This document shows positions 23,682 through 36,992 of a stretch of DNA of 64,000 nucleotides, piece by piece. Made by a program: the position numbers and the translations under genes. Source of the DNA: Leptodactylus fallax (Eukaryota; Chordata; Amphibia; Anura; Leptodactylidae); the NCBI GenBank assembly GCA_947044405.1, contig CAMRHE010000054.1:496001-560000 (forward strand). The letters run 5' to 3'. The notes below the pieces were generated by a model that did not search any database, was not told the origin of the DNA, and saw only the letters and a program-made list of their open reading frames with translations. Numbering within the stretch: position 1 is the stretch's first letter; each line of letters starts with the position of its first letter.

Positions 23682-25766
23682 ATAGGAAGTTCTGCAGGAT
23701 TCTTATGGAGAAGATATAGAATGACTCACACACTGCATAATGGACTACATTAATTTTTGTGTGGACAACACAGTACCCACAAAAGTGGTGAGGTGTTTCT
23801 CTAACAACAAACCATGGATTAATTCTGATATAAAAACACTACTTAAGGAGGAAAAAGATGGCTTTTAAGACAAGAGATAAGGAGGGGCTGAGGGAGGTAG
23901 AGAATGAGCTTAGGCATCAAATCAGGCAGGAAAAACCCAATTATAAGAACAAAATGGAAAAGCAAATGGAAAGAAAATACATAAGGGGAGTCTGGGATGG
24001 GCTTAAGTCAGTTTCGGGTCATAGACAGTCTGTCTCCCAGATAGAGACAGATGATAATTGGCTTAACGAACTAAATCTATTCTTCAATAAATTTAATCAC
24101 ACACCAGCTCCTCCCACCCCAGCATGTCCTTCAGTTCCCCCTACCACAATGACTTCACCCCCTGCGGCTACTTCCCACCAGACCAGTAAATCCAGAAATC
24201 CATCTTTATCTGACCACAGTCTGACCTTCACACGTGCCCAGGTGAGAATAGAGCTGAAAAAGATCAAGGCGGGGAAAGCCGCAGGGCCAGATGACATCAG
24301 TGCAAGGCTAATTAAAACTTGTGGGGATCAGCTGTGTAGTATAATTACATATATGTTTAATATGATCCTGAAGCTGGAAATAGTCCCTGAATTATAGAAA
24401 TCTTCTTGTGTGGTACCGGTTCCAAAGAAACCTCACCCTACGGACCTCAAAGACTGCAGACCTGTAGCATTGACATCCCACTTGATAAAGATCTTAGAGA
24501 GATTGGTTCTCACACATCTCCGCCCTCTAGTTAGCCCCATTATGGACCCTCTCCAGTTTGCGTATCAGCCAGGCATTGGGGTGGATGATGCCATCATCCA
24601 CCTTCTGCACAGGGCTCTTTCGCACCTGGAGAAACCAGGGTACACAGTGAGAATAATGTCTTTGATCTCTCCAGTGCTTTTAACACCATACAGCCAGGGC
24701 TAAAGACAAGCTGGCCCTGGCTGGAGTGGACCACCACCTCTCCAATTGGATTCTAGACTACGTCACAAACTGATCTCAGTGTGTGAGAGCCCAAGACTGT
24801 GTGTCAGATACCGTGATCTGTAACATGGTGGCACCTCAGGGTACCACTCATCTAGCTGCTACCTACAGAAGTATTCTGATGACTCTGCAATAGTAGGCCG
24901 CATCACAGATGATGATGATGACAGGGAGTACAGAGAACTTAACCGGGATTTTGTGGACTGGTGCCAGCAGAACCACCTGCAGATTAATGCTGGAAAGACC
25001 AAGGAGATGGTGGTGGACTTCTGTAAATGCAGATGCCCTCCTAAACCAGTGGACATCCAGGGGACGGGCATCGAGATTGTCAATACCTTTAAGTACCTGG
25101 GTGTACTCCTTAATAATAAGCTGAACTGAGCAGATCACATGGATGTCCTGTACAGGAAGGGCCACAGCAGGCTCTACCTGCATAGGAGGCTGAGAGCCTT
25201 TGGAGTCCAAAGGGCACTTTTTAGGACTTTTTTCAACTTGGTAGTGTCATCAGCCATCTTCTTCGGAGTGGGATAGAAATAAACTTGACAAGCTGATTAG
25301 AAGAGCCAGCTCTGTCCTGGGGAGCCCACTGGACCCAGTGCAGGTGGTGGGTGAGAGAAGAATACTGTCCGTGGTGAGCCCCATGTGGGAGAATGAGTCC
25401 CATCCTGTGCATGAGACCGTGATAGCGCTGGGCAGTACTGTAAGTGACCGACTACTTCACCCTAAGTTTGAGAAGGAGCGCTATCGGAAGTCTTTCCTCC
25501 CCACTGCGGTCAGGCTGTACAACCAACAACGACATAAGCGGAGATTAGTCCATACAGAGAACTGAAAGATCTTTCTGTTTGTGATATCCCCCCACCCTCT
25601 GCTACTTCTTATCTGTCTGTCTACTATCAATGAAATGCCTCTACCTTGGAACATTCTTGTATATGTTGTATTTGTATTGCCTATCTTTGCTGCTGTAACA
25701 CACCAAATTTCCCCATGTTGGGACTATTAAAGGATTATTATTATTATTATGATTATTATTATTATT
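23682..25766 (+). mobile_element. Rex1/Babar-like LINE, copy 2, inserted in the Tc1-type element
   Basis: The longest of the three copies. It ends GGGACTATTAAAGGATTATT with an (ATT)n tail to about 25766. The 5' edge is put near 23682 because the surrounding element reads CCTTTAA before it and AAATGGTC after it. It extends about 370 bp further 5' than copy 1. Confidence 0.8.
23858..25565 (+). pseudogene. LINE reverse transcriptase, broken copy
   Basis: Homologous to the 498-codon frame at 16655-18151 but interrupted. A 179-codon piece (23858-24397) covers the region before the RT and ends at a TAG in place of the Trp in PELWKSS. A second piece, 24410-24703, covers VPKKPHPTDLKDCRPVALTS to the block before FDFSSAF, then shifts frame. 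Between about 24840 and 24850 the GAPQGT block is followed directly by sequence matching SSSCYLQKYSDD, so about 50 bp are missing. The end at 25338-25565 reads RYRKSFLPTAVRLYNQQ. It is the oldest-looking of the three Rex1-like copies. Confidence 0.88.
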
Positions 25767-25895
25767 AAATGGTCCCTCAGTCTGGTTCAGTAGGACACAC
25801 AATCATGGAAGACTGCTTATTATGAATTGAATTACTGAATCACTGAAATGAATGAACGTTTCAAAAATATTCTAATTTATTGAGATGCAGCTGTA

Positions 25896-26440
25896 CAAAA
25901 CCACAACAATGTTGCAGCGCTGACTGGTCTGGTCTATACAGTGTGAATCTGTGACAGAGAGATGCAAAAATAATGACTTAGTCTCCTATCCTTGCTCTCT
26001 ATCAATTTATTAAACTATCAAATGTAAGACTTCTTATTTTTGTGCCCTAGGTACACTAATCCCCAGGATTCCCATACTGTATTATTAGTGTATTATTTCG
26101 TATCTCTTTTAGTCTGACTGTCTGAGAGTCCATATATCTGACTTATCCCCCCCAAGATGAATATCCCCATAAGTCCCTCATAAATAGCAGTCTTCTGTCA
26201 TAAGGACTGGTTGCAAGGCATTGTGGGTGAGTCTGCCTGATCCCTAAGAGTATGTTATTCTTCTCTGCTTTCTCCATGCTTTCCACATGGTGTTTTCTAT
26301 TTTAGTCAGTTTGTACAAACCAAACCGCAAAAAGTCCAGGTTCGTTTCCAATAACTTGTCGCAAGGTCATGTTGTTTTTAGAAAAGCTGCCCAACATGTG
26401 TGCATGTTTAACCAAGAGGAAAGGTAATGAAAGACACATT
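25896..26440. other. Intronic sequence, nothing recognised
   Basis: No exon, open frame of note or terminal repeat identified. Confidence 0.4.
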
Positions 26441-27440
26441 TTCGTATGCTTTTTAACCCATTCCCGCATGCAAAATTTCTTGTTTTTTGTTTTTGACTAC
26501 CTGCCTTTCAAACCCCATAACTTTTTTTATTTTTCCGTTCACAGAGCCATATGAGGGCTTAATGTTTTCTGGACAAATTGTTCTTCATCGCCATTTATTA
26601 TTCTGTACAATGTACTGGGAAGCTGGAAAAAAAAAAATTCAGAATAGAGTGGTAATGGAGAAGTGCATTTGTGTGACTTTCTAACGCGCTTTGTTTTTAT
26701 GATGTTCACTCTGCAGTCAAAATGACATGTCACCTGTATTCTATGTTTTGGTACAATTTCGGAAATACCAAATTTATATAGTTTTATTTACAAGTTAACA
26801 AATTAAAAAAAAATCTAAAACTTTGCAAAAATTTTTTTTTCTAAAAGTCACCATATTCTGACACCTGCAACTTTTACCTTGCATAGGGCGTCTTTTTTTG
26901 CGTAGTCAGATGTACTTTTTAGCCATACTATTTGGGGAATGTTTACTGCTTTAATCACTTTTTTTTCAAATTTTTATCAGAGGTGAAACAGCGAAAAAAT
27001 GGCGGTTTGGCACTTTTGATTTTTTTTTTTCCCACTACAGCGTTCACCATAAGGGAAAAATATTTTTATAAGTTTGTAGATCGGCCGTTTGCAGACACAG
27101 GGATATCGAATATGTATGTGTTTCAAAGTAATTTTTTACTTTTATATGTATTCTAGGGAAAGGGGATTCATTGGAATTTAAATTTTTTTTTTCTTCAATT
27201 GCATTTATTAGACCTCCTAGGGGCCTTGATCATTAATGCAATGCATTGCAAAATACTGGCACTGCATAGAGCAGCCTGCAATAGAAGCATACGTCAGACA
27301 AGCCTGGGAGCTTTCAATAGGCTTCCAGCTGTCATGGCAATGGGACGCTGGCCCCAGAACTTGTTCCAGCTGCCGGCGATCCCTGGCAAAATGGCATGCC
27401 GGGTCTCTTCTGAGCAGCCGTCATATTTAAATACGTGATA
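26441..27440 (+). repeat. Abundant non-coding interspersed repeat (anuran type), copy A
   Basis: Starts near TTTTTAACCCATTCCCGC and contains CCATAACTTTTTTTATTTTT, ACAGAGCCATATGAGGGCTT, ATACCAAATTTATATAGTTT and GCAATGCATTGCAAAATACT. These phrases in this order are familiar from frog genomes. Related copies lie at 27735-28380 (reverse), 29375-29965 and 57885-58065 (reverse). I cannot name the family, and no coding frame survives. Confidence 0.55.
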
Positions 27441-27734
27441 TATCCCCTATAACTTCTGGAAGATTGACCTATTTGTATGTTAATAGCATAAAGCTACAAA
27501 AAATGTCATCTGAGAGCTGAGTCTCTCAGCTTTTATGTGCTAGCATTCTTGCAGCTGTAGTTATGGGAATTTGATTTTTATATGCTGCAGTATATGGTAT
27601 AAAAACCATTGTATTAGTGATGGTAGATTAGTTATGGTATAAAACCATTGTATTAGTGATCAGATCCCCTTGGGTTCAAGGCTCCTAGGGGTTCTAATCA
27701 TTCCTAAAAAAAAATAAAAGTAAAAAAAAATCAA

Positions 27735-28380
27735 AAAATCAAAGCACCTCCCATTTCCTAAAATACATATAAAAGTACATAAAAAAGTGAAACACATACA
27801 CATTAGGTATGCATGTGTCTGAAAACAACTGGTCTACAAACTTAAAAAGAAAATACTTTTCCAATACGTTGAACACCGTCGCAGGAAAAAAAACACAAAA
27901 GAGCCATAGCTGTTTGATGTTTATCCTCCCATAAAAATTTGGATAAAAAGCAATAAAACCAATTGACATTCCCCAAATTGGTATAAATAAAAATTACACC
28001 CCCGTGCACAGAAAAGTTATGGGTGTCAGAATCCAGAATTTATTTATTTTTTGTAAAGTTTTGAGTTTTTTTTAAAGTGTTACAAGGCAAAAAAAATATA
28101 TATAAATTTGATATTGAAAAAATCATACTAACTCATCGAATAGAGGTGTCATATCATTTTGGCTACACAGGGAACGCTGTAAAAACAAAGCCCATAAAAA
28201 TGTTGAGCAAACACAGTTTTTCTCTAATTCCACCACATTCTGAATTTTTTTTCCAGCTTTCCAGTACATCATATGGAATAATAAATGGAGTACCATTTGT
28301 ACTTCAAAAATTAAGCCTCCAAACAGCTCTGTAAATCGAAAAATAAAAATAAGTTATTTCTTGTGGCAGGAAAGGGTTAA
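27735..28380 (-). repeat. Abundant non-coding interspersed repeat, copy B
   Basis: Reads in the opposite direction to copy A: GACATTCCCCAAATTGGTAT, AACGCTGTAAAAACAAAGCC and CAGCTCTGTAAATCGAAAAA are the complements of the family phrases. Confidence 0.5.
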
Positions 28381-29374
28381 TAAAGTGTATTATGAAAATG
28401 TTCAGCACCCCAGCCCCAACCCTGCACAATAGCAAAAAAAGGAAAATGCAGTTATACTTTAAAAATGCTTCCTCTGGATCTGATCCTATTATAAGAGTCA
28501 AAAATAAAGGGACCCTGATGTCATTCAACCTGTTTCATGTTTCAAAATATTTCAAATGTTTGTTTTTTTTAAATTGTTAAAGTCTGAGTTCATTACACTA
28601 GATCTTATTACCATCTTTTCTGCAAGCTAGGATTATGAATGGCCAACAGACTAATGTCATATAACAATCATTACTCCATCTTCCATAATGATTACTGAAA
28701 TTAGAAAGTTATAGACATTTCAACTCTTATGTTTTTTCATATGCTGCTCAAAATCCGGTTGAAGCTGTATTTAACTTGACTTTCTGCAGCGTGATATCAT
28801 ACCATAGAAGACCATGAAAACCAACAAAAACCATTAAAGGAGATAACTTTCTGTGCAACACCGTTAACATATCAATGAGAAGTTAAGCTTTGCTAAATCT
28901 GTAGATATGAATGTAGGCAAAATAGCACTGCAGATAATTGATGCTCAGCATGTCAGTCACTGGTAGCTATCAACAGTATGCCGTTGGCAGTTATGGAAAC
29001 TCCAGTTATCATCCATTATCATCTGCAGACACACTAACCCTGACAGACAATATTAGCTTACATAGTTTGGGTTTGCATTTTTATGGTGTATGTATTATCT
29101 GTTCTGCCAAAAATATTCAAGTACTAAACAGGTATCAACAATGGTTTTAAGAACTACACATGAATTGTTTGGATTACATCTCTCTCTCTCCCTCCCTCTC
29201 CCAATCTCATTCAATATCACTCTCTTTAACTCTGTCTTTTTCACTATCTTTAAATAATTTAATACAGAAATGTACCTATTATTAGGTGTTAAGAGTTTAT
29301 AGGTGTCAACAATGTTCCCTTCTCAAATACTTATCAAGCCTTTCAGCATAATTAAGCACAGTAGACAATTAACC
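28381..29374. other. Intronic sequence, nothing recognised
   Basis: A pyrimidine-rich stretch (CTCTCTCTCTCCCTCCCTC) lies at 29180-29200. No gene recognised. Confidence 0.4.
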
Positions 29375-29965
29375 CATTTAACTTTTTTGTTTTTTCATTT
29401 TTGCAAAATATAATAAAAAATAAAACAATCATAATGTCCCCATGTAACATTCTGTGCAAAGCACTGGCAAGCTAGAAAAGAATAGAGTGTGGTAGACCTG
29501 AAAAAAAAGGTATTTGTGCCATTTTCTTATGTGTTTACAGCATTCCTCATGGATTAAAAAAATGACAGAATACCTACATTATGCTGGTCAATTCCCATCA
29601 CAGTGATACAATACCAAATTTATATAGGTTTTCTCATGTTAATATATTTGGCATTTTTTCTTAAATTCTAAAAGAAAATAAAAATATTTGCATCACTGTA
29701 TTGTGACACCTGGAGCTTTTTTATATTATTATGTGCAGAGTTGTGTAAGGTATATTTTTTTTTTTCCAGGGCAAGATGTAATTATTATTATAATTATTTA
29801 TTGATACCATTTTGGGAAATAAGTGACATTTGTGTCATTTAAATGTGGACACCAGTGATGGGCTGCAGCGGTTACATGAATGCTATATACTATGTGATAT
29901 TTACAGGAAGGAAGCAGAGATCAGCAGAGACCACCAAAATGGTGTAGCTTGGTAGTAATGGGGTG
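29375..29965 (+). repeat. Abundant non-coding interspersed repeat, copy C
   Basis: Contains TAACCCATTTAACTTTTTTG, ACAATACCAAATTTATATAG and TTGTGACACCTGGAGCTTTT, matching copy A in order, but strongly diverged. Confidence 0.5.
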
Positions 29966-30057
29966 ATAAAGTGTTAAATATAGTTTTCTTTTTTTTTTTT
30001 TTTTTTTTTTATACCATTCCTGCTTTGGGCCAAATTTTTATAAATCCTAGAAAACCC

Positions 30058-30340
30058 CTTTAGGCTGAAGCCCCACGTGACGGTTTTACACTCCCTGAAA
30101 AGCAAAATGAATCCCATCCACACATTGCAGAAAAATACCCGCAGCGGAAATGCTGCGGTTTCCAAAACTGTCACGTTATTGGAAATCATAGAATGTCAGT
30201 TATACTCACAGAAATGCTGGTGGTTTCCGTATAGGTAAAACTGAAGAGGAAAACAATGTGAACTTTCTGCGAAAAGTGCTGCAGGAAAAACCGCAATGTG
30301 TTTCCGCCGTGTTTTTTCCTGCAGAGTGTGTGACCAGCCC
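30058..30340 (+). mobile_element. Short inverted-repeat element, GGCCCCACGT family, copy 6
   Basis: Begins TTTAGGCTGAAGCCCCACGT, carries AATGAATCCCATCCACACAT and TTCCGTATAGGTAAAACTGA, and fades near 30340 without a clear right terminus. Confidence 0.65.
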
Positions 30341-33300
30341 AAAATACCCCATGACAATACTTTTTTAAAGACATGCATATGAAATGATCATGTGTCCGTG
30401 TTACTATAACCAAGTTGTGTATAAGACAACTAGATAGATATGAGGATAAATTAACGTAAGATAAATTAATTACTGATTAAATAAAAAAAATATTTAAAAA
30501 ACCCACAAAAGCTTGAGATGCCCAACATACCTGAAAGCATGAAATTTTTACTTTTTACACTTTGTGCAAAAAGTATAGCTGTATTCCACAATATGGTTAG
30601 GACTTTTTTTAAGCTTTAAATTTCCCAGGCTTCATTTACAGCTTTTGTTCAAAGATAATAAGGTTAAATGGTCACTAACTTTTCAGACAACTTAGTCTCA
30701 TCTCATAGAACATGTGATTCTGGACTAAATTGTAATGCACTTTAATTAAAAATGTGGCTGCTTTCTGCCTGAAAAACCTCTCCAAAGTTCCTGTCACTAG
30801 GTGTCTCCCTTCTAGCTAATTTGCTGTTCACACTTTTGTTAGCAGGTAAGTCCGTCCATAGATACATTCTGTGTTGCTTATTTCAGTGAGTGTAAAGGGT
30901 GGTCCTTTTCTCTTTTCTTTTTGTTGCTGTGGGCTAAAGACTGAGTATTCTGCAGATCTCACAGCTTACAATATAAGAAAAGTCTTCTTTGTACTTGTAT
31001 CTACTTTTGTCTGCTTGTGTTGTTACAGATGGGATATTATTCACAGACAACAAGCAGCTCTACTGACTGTGCTCATAGATTGATTTTTTTTTTTCTTGTG
31101 CGTTATCTGCTTGGCTGCATGTATTTGCCATATACAGTCCAGTGTTCCTGGATCTCCTATATTATAGGCCACTTAGGCTTTTCTCAGCTATTTGTTTGCA
31201 ATTGTATAGTTACTCCTGGCAGAATGTCAGAACAGTATCAGTAATGGATGGGGAATGATCAGACTGCTCCTGGCTGAGAGAGAAATGTAGCCTGTGTTTC
31301 AGCCATAATTCGATTATTAACAGCAGAAAAATGGATAGGACATCATGTATGAAGGCTTATACAGTCATAGATCAGACTGCCCAGCAAGACTCTGAACATA
31401 CAGTATTTCAACTTTTCATGAAAACTCCAGTCCCCTTTAAAAAGGACATAAGTCCAACTTATAAACATAAAGTTTTAATCTATAGAAAGGCAAATCGCCC
31501 CTTCAAGGTGGATGTCAATTACTGAATATGAGGGAAAAAAAACCCTTCCAAACTTTAAAATGACAACCAGAATAAATCTCAGAAGGGACCATTTTCAGGC
31601 TCCTGGTACTCATAATTTCTAATACTATATTTTTTTTTCCAAAAAAGGCATCCAGACCCCTGTTCAACGAATCAGCCATATTAATGTCTATTTCTGTCAA
31701 TGTTTAGCACTATGGGTTCGGTGTCCTCTGTATTCACTGCAGGACAAGTTAACAAGGCTGCTGGGGACCACTGTGGCTGTGTTGTGCTTACTGGGTTTGT
31801 ATATTTTTTTTTGTTTTACCAGCTCTCTTGATTTATGTTATTTATTTATTTATCCTGGACAGTCCATACCTTATTTTTGTATTAATGAGAAGAATTCTCC
31901 TTGTAAATAAGGAGGCCAATATAGATGGTGAGAACATGCAGAATCTCCTAATGTAGAGGACCTATTAAAACGGTAATGAGATCAACTTACTATAGAGCAA
32001 GCCCTTTCTTTCCAGTGACCCCACAGAAGTTACATGAGCTGCTTTTGTGGCATGTATGTCCTTACCCATAGGAATACTAAATATTTCCCCATTAGATACA
32101 GTTACATGTGCATAAATGCACACAAAAGACAATAGAATGAATGAATGGATGAATGAATGAATGTCTCCATTGTCAAGGTATAGCCTTTTATGTCAGTATG
32201 CAAATTAACTCTTTTGAGCAATGAGGGCATTGACACTTGCCTCAGAGCAATGGCAAAACCCTTGTTGTTCCAAAGAGCTTATTTGCATATTGACAATATT
32301 GGTGCTATCTTGGCAACAGAGGCACCAATTCACAAGGGGAAATCATTGTTTGATTCAGGTTACTCTAACCGATCTATCTGTGGGGCTAGGTTGATGTGCT
32401 GGGTTCTGGTGACAGAAATAAGATACCGCTCTGGTGATTGCACATATGGCACCTAAAGGTTACCATTTGGGCATCACATTCCAAGATGAACAGATATTCA
32501 TTAAAAGAATGGAAATACATTTTTTTAACAGATAAATTATTTTCAGATTTATGCTTCTTGTTTCAAAACATTCCAGAGTATCAGAAAACTCTGTATGGGG
32601 TAAGTGAGATCACCAGATTCTCAGATGCTGGATAAAAGGAACCTTACTACGTATCTCTAAAAAGAAAGATCCAATGACATAAATGAAAAAATATTTGAGA
32701 TTAAGTAATCTTAATTTTACATAGTTCTTTGAATAGCTAACAAACTTTTTTACAGTAGTTTTTCTAGTATAGTATTATAACTTTATAATGTCTGATCAGT
32801 TGCTGAAAGGTTTTAAAGTAAAACAAGAAATGTACTCAGAATGGCGATAAAATCTACTTAGTATTTTACAAAGCAGACACATAGAAAAAGGATGGGAGAA
32901 AGCACCCACCCCCATTGTAAATCTAAAGTTGTTGATCCATCTTAAGGCATGATAGGATGTTTGCTGTACTGGTGATGTTAAAATTATTCATGACTGGAAT
33001 AACTGTTTCAGATTTGTGTCACATGAGAAGTTTTAAACGTTCAATTTTGGAAAAACATTCATAGACATTTAGTAGAAAAATGTATTTTCTTGTCAGATGA
33101 CAGGCAACATTTTCTTAGATGAAATGCTGTTAGTATGTTTCTTACTTCAATCCTAAATGCAGCTGACAGTTCTTTTCTTTAATGAAACAATTGTCTTTTT
33201 ACAGCTATATACTTTACAAATATTTTTCTGACCTCTAGTTTAATATTCATTAACTCTAGTTTCAAAAGGCATCAGGGATAATAAGCTCCTGTCAGAGTCA

Positions 33301-33543
33301 GCGTGCAGTGTCTGCACTTGTGTCTATAGAAGTAATCTTGGGGAGGTTCGTATGAATGTGGCACATGGGTTTTGTATTTAGAAGTATGGTTTTTAACTTT
33401 TCATTGAGATTAGTCAATTGATAGTATGGTACAATGTACACATTTTAGCAATGTTTGCCTCTTTTTCAACTAAGTTAACCTAAACCATTTTTTTCATACA
33501 ATAGCCCTATTTTACTGATTCTACTTTGAGGGTATATTTGTTT

Positions 33544-33544
<1 letters not shown>

Positions 33545-33593
<49 letters not shown>

Positions 33594-33594
33594 T
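33545..33594. repeat. (TG)n microsatellite
   Basis: About 21 uninterrupted TG units followed by ATGTGTGT. Confidence 0.98.
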
Positions 33595-34109
33595 CTACAT
33601 CCTTATCTTTATACAAATTTGGTAAAAAATCTTGACATCATGGTAGCAGAACCCTGAACAGGTTGTAATATTAAACAGAGTATCACAAAATCATATATTT
33701 TTTTCTCCGGAGCTAGTCATTGCATGCAACACAATTTGGGATATGGCAAGCCAATAGGAAGCCAAAAGGAATGGTAAGTGAGGACATTTCTGTATGTATT
33801 TTCAATTCTTTCACATTTAAATTTCTTTTGGTTATGATATGTAATCCTTCTTGATTGATTTACTCTATATAAATGACATTTTTAGAAATGTTACAGTACT
33901 GTATATTTTATATTTGTTTATCAGAAGACAAATATCTTTAAATCTGTTCTGATAAATGTAAATCAGAATATGAAAAATGAAGTCCGAAATTATACATATT
34001 TGTCAAATTTAATATCATAAATTATGTGTTATTATAAGAAGTCTAGAACCTTCAATTTGTATATGAGGTAAATATGGTGGCTTGTTGGGGAGAATCTGTC
34101 AATTTGAAG

Positions 34110-34134
34110 AAAAAAAAAAAAAAAAAAAAAAAAA
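34110..34134. repeat. (A)n tract
   Basis: About 25 consecutive A residues, with no evident retroposon attached. Confidence 0.95.
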
Positions 34135-34374
34135 CAATACACTAGGACTACTGTTACAACTACTGGAGCACCATTCTTTTTTTTTAACCTTCTGAGGTTG
34201 CCTATAGTCACAGCAAGCAGTGTCTCTTATTAAAACATTAATGCCACTGTCTCAGCTTCACTACTGAAATCTTGTGCATGTACCAAAGTGCACTAAGTCA
34301 CAAAGGAACTATTCCAAGCAAAACGCAGAAAGTCACAGAACCGGAGTATGGTGGTACTCGAAAAATTAAAAAAT

Positions 34375-35145
34375 AACTTTTATTGCTCAAATAAAGTCTG
34401 AATGTGGTCCTATATAGATAGAGTGTGATTTGAAACTTTTACAAGTCCTCTCTCTATAAATGAAGTTACTGAACCACACCTTCTATTGCATGATCAAGAC
34501 CAGACTAAAGAATCAAAACACATAGAGCACAGTTAAAACTGAATTTCCAGGGCCCTGATGTTGAATTCCGGAACTTATGCTAAGGAGGCTTAACATAAAT
34601 ACCGGAGCCCACCATCAGGGCCCAGGAAATGCAGTTTCAACTGTGCTCTATGTGTTTCTTTTGTTTGATGGTATCTAGACTAGGGGAATGTCTGTTAATC
34701 TGGATGTCCTAAATTTTTCTTATGTTATCTCCTGAGGAACCCTAATACTATTGCATAGGGGGAAACGCGTTCAGACATGAGACTTATTTAGGCTTTATGA
34801 GATGTTATCAGAGGATGCTAACTGCCCTTAGTCCGCTATATAGAAATGCTACTTAATATTGGCAGTTTCTCCTGTATATTTTAGTCCTTTTGTAGGATAT
34901 GACATCTTTCAATATTTAACAATATTTAACCTTAGTATGCATATCCCGGGCCTTTTAGGCTTATTACTTGTATGTGTAGATTTCTAACGTCATGCATACT
35001 AGGGTTAAACTGATAGTCTGGTCTTGATCATGCAATAGAAGGTGAGATTCAGTCACTTTATTTATAGAGAGTGGACATTGGAAAAGTTTCAAATCACACT
35101 CTCTATCTATATAGGACCACATTCAAACTTTATTTGAGCAAGGAT
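34375..35145. mobile_element. Fold-back element with nested inverted repeats
   Basis: Outer arms 34375-34507 and 35012-35145 are inverted copies (GACCACATTC / GAATGTGGTC and GCATGATCAAGACCAGACTA / its complement). Inner arms 34515-34560 and 34613-34657 form a second near-perfect 45-bp inverted repeat with a loop of about 52 bp (CATAGAGCACAGTTAAAACT / its complement). Between inner and outer right arms lies CCTGAGGAACCC...AGGGGGAAACGCG. Non-coding. Confidence 0.8.
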
Positions 35146-36949
35146 CCTACAGTATATCCAGCCAGTTTTTCATATAGCATATATCACTGGGTCTGCTTTA
35201 TTATATTCATTGACTGTAGACACCAAATAATAATTCTTCTTTTGGTTTTGACTCAATGGGAAATGGGATTTGAGGCCTTTTAATATATGTACCAAACAGC
35301 GAAGTGAGAGAGAGGAGAGGAACAGTATTTTGCATTGCATGCTACTTGCTCTGCTTATAAGACATGTGTAAGATTTCAGTAGTTGAGGTGTAATGCTAGC
35401 ATGATAATAACAAAAGAGAATATCTTAATATCCTTTTAATAGTTAAATACAAATATTACAACAATGAAGGATTACTTTACAAATTGTGTTATTCTGCTAT
35501 ATTTACATCACATTTGCATTACCTGCTTTGACAGTGACACTGCACTACATCTTCCAACATTTAGGAATTCTATCAAATAATAAAACAAAAAATACTGTAT
35601 ATACTAGACATTTCTGTTACATCTTGTGTAAAGGTGGCACATTGTCAATTACTTTCATAAAGGTAGTCAACAGAAAGAGTGAAAGATGTCAATCTGAGAT
35701 TCTCTTGAGCTATGCTTCTGCTAAAGTGAAAGAGAATACAATAATCATCTTCCCAGTTTCATTTCTTAAAACCTGTTATTTCCATGGGAAGATAAGGGCA
35801 ACCAACTCTCTGCTACACAAGTGCTCTTGGAAGTTATGGCTGAAAAAGCACATCAACACTTGCGGGTCAAGGTTTCACCTGTCACTTCACTTGAGGTAGG
35901 TTTCAGGTAGAACAGAAAGTCACAGAAAGCTCATGGAAGTTTCACAGCAACTTCACAGAACATAGATAACATCCTCTTCTGAAAGCTTTAGAGCATCTGG
36001 CCCGCAGAAACAGTATTATTCTTATTTGTGCAGACAATGAACAGGTTCACACAGACACTGCTATTGAAGACAATCTCTGTCATTCACTCTGCTGACTTTC
36101 AGGGATAAGGACAGATTCCATGCACAAACTTACAAACTGACACTCCACAGTACTGAAATAGACTCTCATTCGATTATCATGAAAGGCATAACATAGAAAG
36201 ATTTTCCACCCCAATGTGATGGAAACATCAAGCTACAGTATACATTGGCTGTACCATAGGAAGCATAAAAAGACAGCACCCACAGCAAAGCCAATAAGCA
36301 CAACACCATACAACCTCTTCTCCCGAATGTACCAGGACAAGAAGTGGCATTTAAAGGGACAGCCACATACAAATGTGCAGCACAATCATAAGTTAGCAAT
36401 TTATCATCAGCAAACCATACAATACACAGCAAACTCAAAGCACAAAAGTATGAAGGCAACAGTACAAGGCCTATCTTGGAAGTTTTCATCATGTGCCACA
36501 AATCTTACTCTTAAGTCTATATCTATGAAAGGCTGTGGATTCCACTGCCTTACAAAGGTGTATTCAGAAAGCTGCTAGATTCCTGTTACTAACTTGCAGT
36601 GCAATGGTCACATGTCCGCTAGTGGAATGGAGGCAAACCATTGTCTGATTGATAAGAAATTGGCTTCACACAGGAAGGAGCTTGATAGAGTCTGTGACCC
36701 AGCTAAAATGCTCCCAGCCTCCATTTTCCCAGCTTGGCCAATCAAGGAAATATTGTACTGGCAACAATCAACCCACTAATCTCCAATGAAAGTATTGCCA
36801 GATTGCTAGGTTATTAGCTATATACTGAGATACAGATGGAGCGATTGCCAATTGAATCTGATGACTCACTGTATCTTGGTACAACAAAAGCAACTGCTTA
36901 TTTCATACATTCAAAGACTTTTTAAACTTGGCTATGTCTGTACATAAAG

Positions 36950-36992
<43 letters not shown>

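Larger units (their letters stand above)
23439..25893. mobile_element. Tc1/mariner-type non-autonomous element split by a LINE
   Basis: The termini read TGCATCTCAATAAATTAGAA on the left (starting CAAG) and the complement ATTTATTGAGATGCAGCTG on the right, flanked by TA at 23437-23438 and 25894-25895. Left part 23439-23681 and right part 25767-25893 are non-coding. The right part begins GGTCCCTCAGTCTGGTTCAG, which in relatives I recall precedes the transposase start, so most of the transposase is deleted. The remaining 2.1 kb is an inserted Rex1-like LINE. Confidence 0.85.
30341..34374. other. Host intron sequence, no gene recognised
   Basis: About 4 kb of AT-rich DNA. It includes a GAAT-type simple repeat at 32133-32164, the TG repeat at 33545 and the A-tract at 34110. 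No terminal repeats or coding homology seen. This is among the least transposon-marked DNA in the window and may hold conserved intronic elements, but that needs alignment. Confidence 0.4.

Noticed and set aside
27199..27438. A 79-codon open frame as a small gene
   Set aside because: It lies in the GC-rich tail of a dispersed repeat and matches no family I know.
35486..36578. Open frames of 137 and 120 codons as possible host exons
   Set aside because: No domain or splice structure recognised, and codon content looks like AT-rich non-coding DNA.
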